This document shows, in pieces, positions 61,843 through 64,000 of a stretch of DNA of 64,000 nucleotides. A program made the position numbers and the translations under genes. Under the pieces are notes generated by a model. That model was not told the origin of the DNA, did no database searches, and saw nothing but the letters and a program-made list of their open reading frames with translations. The DNA lies in the NCBI RefSeq assembly GCF_030814435.1, contig NZ_JAUSUW010000001.1, forward strand, positions 577,440-641,439, written 5' to 3'. The DNA comes from Peteryoungia aggregata LMG 23059 (GTDB lineage Bacteria; Pseudomonadota; Alphaproteobacteria; Rhizobiales; Rhizobiaceae). How positions within the stretch are numbered: position 1 is the first letter of the stretch; every line of letters begins with the position of its first letter.

Positions 61843-62697
61843 ATGAACGATTTCAGCCGCCGCGCCACCCTCGCCTATGGCTGCGCTATGGCCGCCCTCA
61901 TCTTGTTCATGTATCTGCCAATGATCACCATGGCGCTCGCCTCGTTCTCGCGCTCCAAGTATTTCAGCTTCCCCGTGCCGAAATACTCCGACAAATGGTA
62001 TCTCGAAGTCTTCGAATCCCTGTCGATCCGTGATTTTTTCTGGACATCCACCGTGGTTGCGATTGCCGTCGCCTGCCTGTCGACAGTGCTCGCCTTCTTC
62101 GGCGCGCTGGCCTTTGCACGCTATGACTGGAAGGGGCGGGGGCTGTTCCAGAAGATCATTCTTCTGCCCATCCTCTTTCCGCAGGCCGTGCTGGGCCTTG
62201 CCCTGCTCCTGTGGTTTACCGCGCTCGGCATAACGCCCTCCTGGCAGGCGACCGTCTTTGCCCATCTGGTCTGGATCGCGCCGATCGCCACGCTGGTCAT
62301 CGCCATCCAGGTCTATTCCTTCGATCCGGCGGTGGAAGAGGCCGCCTATGATCTGGGAGCAAGCCGCTGGCAGGTCTTGTGGGAAATCACCCTGCCCTTG
62401 CTGGCTCCGGGCATATTTTCCGGATTCACATTCGCCTTCCTGCTGTCCTGGGCGAATTTCCCACTCTCGATGCTGTCCTCGGGCGCTGACTCCACCATTC
62501 CCGAATGGGTCAGCGCCAAGTTGCAGTCTGGCTATACGCCGCAGGTGCCGGCCGTCGGCACTCTGACCATCCTCGCCGCCGCCGTGGTCATGGCGCTCGG
62601 CCACCAGATCTCGGCCCTGATGAAGCGGCGTCAGATCAAGGGTTTAGCTCAAAACCAGATCAGCGGATTGGCCGACGCCAAGCGCTGGCAGCTTTGA
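61843..62697 (+). CDS. Polyamine-type ABC transporter permease 2
   Basis: The protein has 284 residues with six membrane helices and the docking loop EEAAYDLGASRWQVLWEITLPLLAPGIFSG. It is the PotC-type partner of the preceding permease. It ends the LuxR/amine oxidase/ABC operon and is convergent with the DUF2182 gene 64 nt away. GAGGGG lies before its ATG. Confidence 0.92.
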   Translation: MNDFSRRATLAYGCAMAALILFMYLPMITMALASFSRSKYFSFPVPKYSDKWYLEVFESLSIRDFFWTSTVVAIAVACLSTVLAFFGALAFARYDWKGRGLFQKIILLPILFPQAVLGLALLLWFTALGITPSWQATVFAHLVWIAPIATLVIAIQVYSFDPAVEEAAYDLGASRWQVLWEITLPLLAPGIFSGFTFAFLLSWANFPLSMLSSGADSTIPEWVSAKLQSGYTPQVPAVGTLTILAAAVVMALGHQISALMKRRQIKGLAQNQISGLADAKRWQL

Positions 62698-62761
62698 TTG
62701 GCCGAAGGGGGACAATTCGGACAAGATCGTCGCGCAGACGCAACCGCGTTTATTAGACTTA

Positions 62762-63607
62762 TCAAGCTGTTCCTGCGGAATACACCCACACCGATCCGGC
62801 AAGAACGAGGGCAATGCCGATGGCCTGGGATACATGGTTCTTCGCCACCCCTCTCTCAAGGATCATCGCCAACAGAAGAAGCATCATGGCGACGATGTTC
62901 ATCATGCCAAGGACGATCATGGTCGTCATCAGCAGCCCGTTAGATTTCACACAATACCCGGCATAGCGCATGCCCGCCGCCGCCGATGCGCCAATGCTTG
63001 CGTCACTATGCGTTGCCGGAACGGCGCGTGTTGCGATCTTGAGCCGCGCCCTGTGTTTAAACGGTGTCCATTGATAAGCTCCGGCACCAATGACAGCACC
63101 TGCCGCCACAACGCCTGTCATGCCTGCCGTGGAGACGAGGTGTGAGCCGACGTGAAGATGCAAGGCCATATCGATTGTCGCCAGCATCAGGGAAAACAGG
63201 ATCCAGATGACGCCGTAGCCGCCGAGGAAGCCGAAAGCCGCGGTGGCGGAACCTCCGCTTTGAAGCATCCGCCACGCAGGGGTCGCACAAGGCAACATCA
63301 TCGCCAGCGTCATGATTACCCCCATTCCGCAGAACTGGCTCCAGGCAATCCATGAAAACGTCGGCGATACATCCGTAATACAAAGGGACTGCCAGAGCTC
63401 TGAGGGGATATCTTTCATCATAAGGACGACACCACTGGCGGCCGCCATACCGGGGCCGAGCGCCCCCGATTCAGGCGAGGACATGGCCGTACTGAGCATA
63501 TCGAAAATGACCAGCCACCCCAAAACGACAAAGCTCGTCGCGAGGAGATATGCAGGTCGTGCGACATACGGAAACCGTATCGAAGGCAAAAATTGCGGGG
63601 AAAGCAT
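62762..63607 (-). CDS. DUF2182-family membrane protein
   Basis: The protein has 281 residues from the ATG at 63605-63607; an ATG 33 nt earlier is also possible. It has several membrane helices, with LAMMLPCATPAWRML and GYGVIWILFSLMLATIDMALHL. The C-terminal YAGYCVKSNGLLMTTMIVLGMMNIVAMMLLLLAMILE pattern is typical of the predicted metal-binding DUF2182 family, though the usual double-cysteine reads GYC here. The usual DUF1326 partner is not visible in the window. Function is unknown. Confidence 0.72.
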   Translation of the reverse strand: MLSPQFLPSIRFPYVARPAYLLATSFVVLGWLVIFDMLSTAMSSPESGALGPGMAAASGVVLMMKDIPSELWQSLCITDVSPTFSWIAWSQFCGMGVIMTLAMMLPCATPAWRMLQSGGSATAAFGFLGGYGVIWILFSLMLATIDMALHLHVGSHLVSTAGMTGVVAAGAVIGAGAYQWTPFKHRARLKIATRAVPATHSDASIGASAAAGMRYAGYCVKSNGLLMTTMIVLGMMNIVAMMLLLLAMILERGVAKNHVSQAIGIALVLAGSVWVYSAGTA

Positions 63608-63938
63608 CCCGGCTGTTCCTCTCGAGGCAGACCCATCCAAAATTGAGATTCAAGTCTGCGCACGAGAGAGACGCTATGCAATCGACCGTTTGGTGGAGGG
63701 GCTGAGGCGACCATGGGTAAACTCGCCAACCCGTGCGGGAGCCGGAGCACCGGGGTTTGCCGCCTTGTGAATGATGTAAGGCGCTGGAGCGCGGACGATA
63801 CCTTTCGTTTCTACAACGCTCGTCGTTTCAACAATGCTGGAATTCGTGTCATCGCCGAGAGACCCTGCGGCGCTCTCCATAACCGTCTGCTCTGAGACCG
63901 AACTTTGAATAGCCCCGCGTTTCGTAGACACCCTCGGG
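63608..63938. other. Intergenic gap near the right edge
   Basis: The about 330 nt between the DUF2182 gene and the transposase fragment contain only short ORFs with low-complexity Ser/Thr/Ala content and no recognisable domain. No promoter or repeat could be assigned with confidence. Confidence 0.35.
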
Positions 63939-64000
63939 TTACGTTTTCTGCTGCCTTTCGAACTCGACGGGCGACTGCATCCCGTTCCTGACGTGTTTGC
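63939..64000 (-). pseudogene. 3' end of an IS3-like transposase (partial at window edge)
   Basis: Reading the minus strand from the window edge gives KHVRNGMQSPVEFERQQKT and then a stop at 63939-63941. The SPVEFE pattern is typical of the last residues of IS3-family OrfB transposases. The frame after the stop continues with PEGVYETRG. That resembles the tail of related elements and may mean the stop is a mutation. Only about 20 codons are visible, so the element's state cannot be judged. Confidence 0.45.

Noticed and set aside
63674..63931. Minus-strand 85-codon frame near the right edge, GTG start
   Set aside because: It has low-complexity content, a GTG start and no family similarity. It directly abuts the transposase fragment and is probably non-coding.
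1..64000. CRISPR arrays, tRNA and rRNA genes, integrases, prophage or plasmid replication genes
   Set aside because: No regularly spaced repeats, no tRNA-like cloverleaf and no replication or integrase protein were recognised when reading the window.

Overview
The window is GC-rich alphaproteobacterial DNA, most likely from a Rhizobiaceae-type plant-associated or soil bacterium. The gene content supports this: a NodD-like LysR regulator, an AraF/AraG/AraH sugar transporter beside a D-galactonate dehydratase, tandem polyamine-type ABC importers, and IS5- and IS3-type transposase remnants. No rRNA, tRNA, replication or other housekeeping gene was seen. That, with the density of catabolic operons, points to an accessory replicon or an accessory chromosomal region (inference).

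Region A (1-9156, all minus strand) is a glycan-scavenging operon: a GH28-like beta-helix protein, a GH38 alpha-mannosidase, a PHP-domain metallohydrolase, a LacI regulator, a family-5 solute-binding protein and the start of its permease. Region B (9667-21434) has an outer-membrane phenol_MetA_deg-type protein, a NodD-like LysR gene, and a divergent ten-gene aromatic ring-degradation operon. That operon encodes a C-C/ester hydrolase, an extradiol dioxygenase, two flavin monooxygenases, a Rieske ferredoxin, an MFS transporter, a cupin, an FAH-type hydrolase, a DenD-like dehydrogenase and a cyclase. The content resembles flavonoid A-ring degradation loci. Region C (21865-27710) places a subtype-B tannase, a Tat-exported esterase, a DedA membrane protein and a small membrane protein on the minus strand. 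They are divergent from an ECF sigma / small membrane protein / periplasmic sensor operon. Two identical-spacing ECF-type promoter motifs lie face to face between them.

Region D (28038-33814) is a self-contained cassette: an AraC regulator, a polytopic membrane protein, and an exported VWA protein sandwiched between two related exported cysteine-rich proteins of unknown function. Region E (33977-41297) is a sugar operon (AraF-AraG-AraH importer, aldose 1-epimerase, SDR dehydrogenase) divergent from a GntR regulator and galactonate dehydratase. It fits an oxidative D-galactose / L-arabinose route.

Region F (41505-62697) is an amine-catabolism island. It holds a saccharopine-dehydrogenase-like protein, two aldehyde dehydrogenases, two tandem cupins, two paralogous GT1-type glycosyltransferases and two complete polyamine-type ABC importers. 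It also holds a copper amine oxidase, a tandem-winged-helix GntR-like regulator, a LuxR regulator and a decayed IS5 element. The likely flow is amine import, oxidation to aldehyde, then oxidation to acid; why two glycosyltransferases are embedded there is unexplained. The right edge has a DUF2182 membrane protein and the 3' end of an IS3-like transposase. Each of the four solute-binding-protein genes in the window is followed by a perfect inverted repeat before the next transporter gene.
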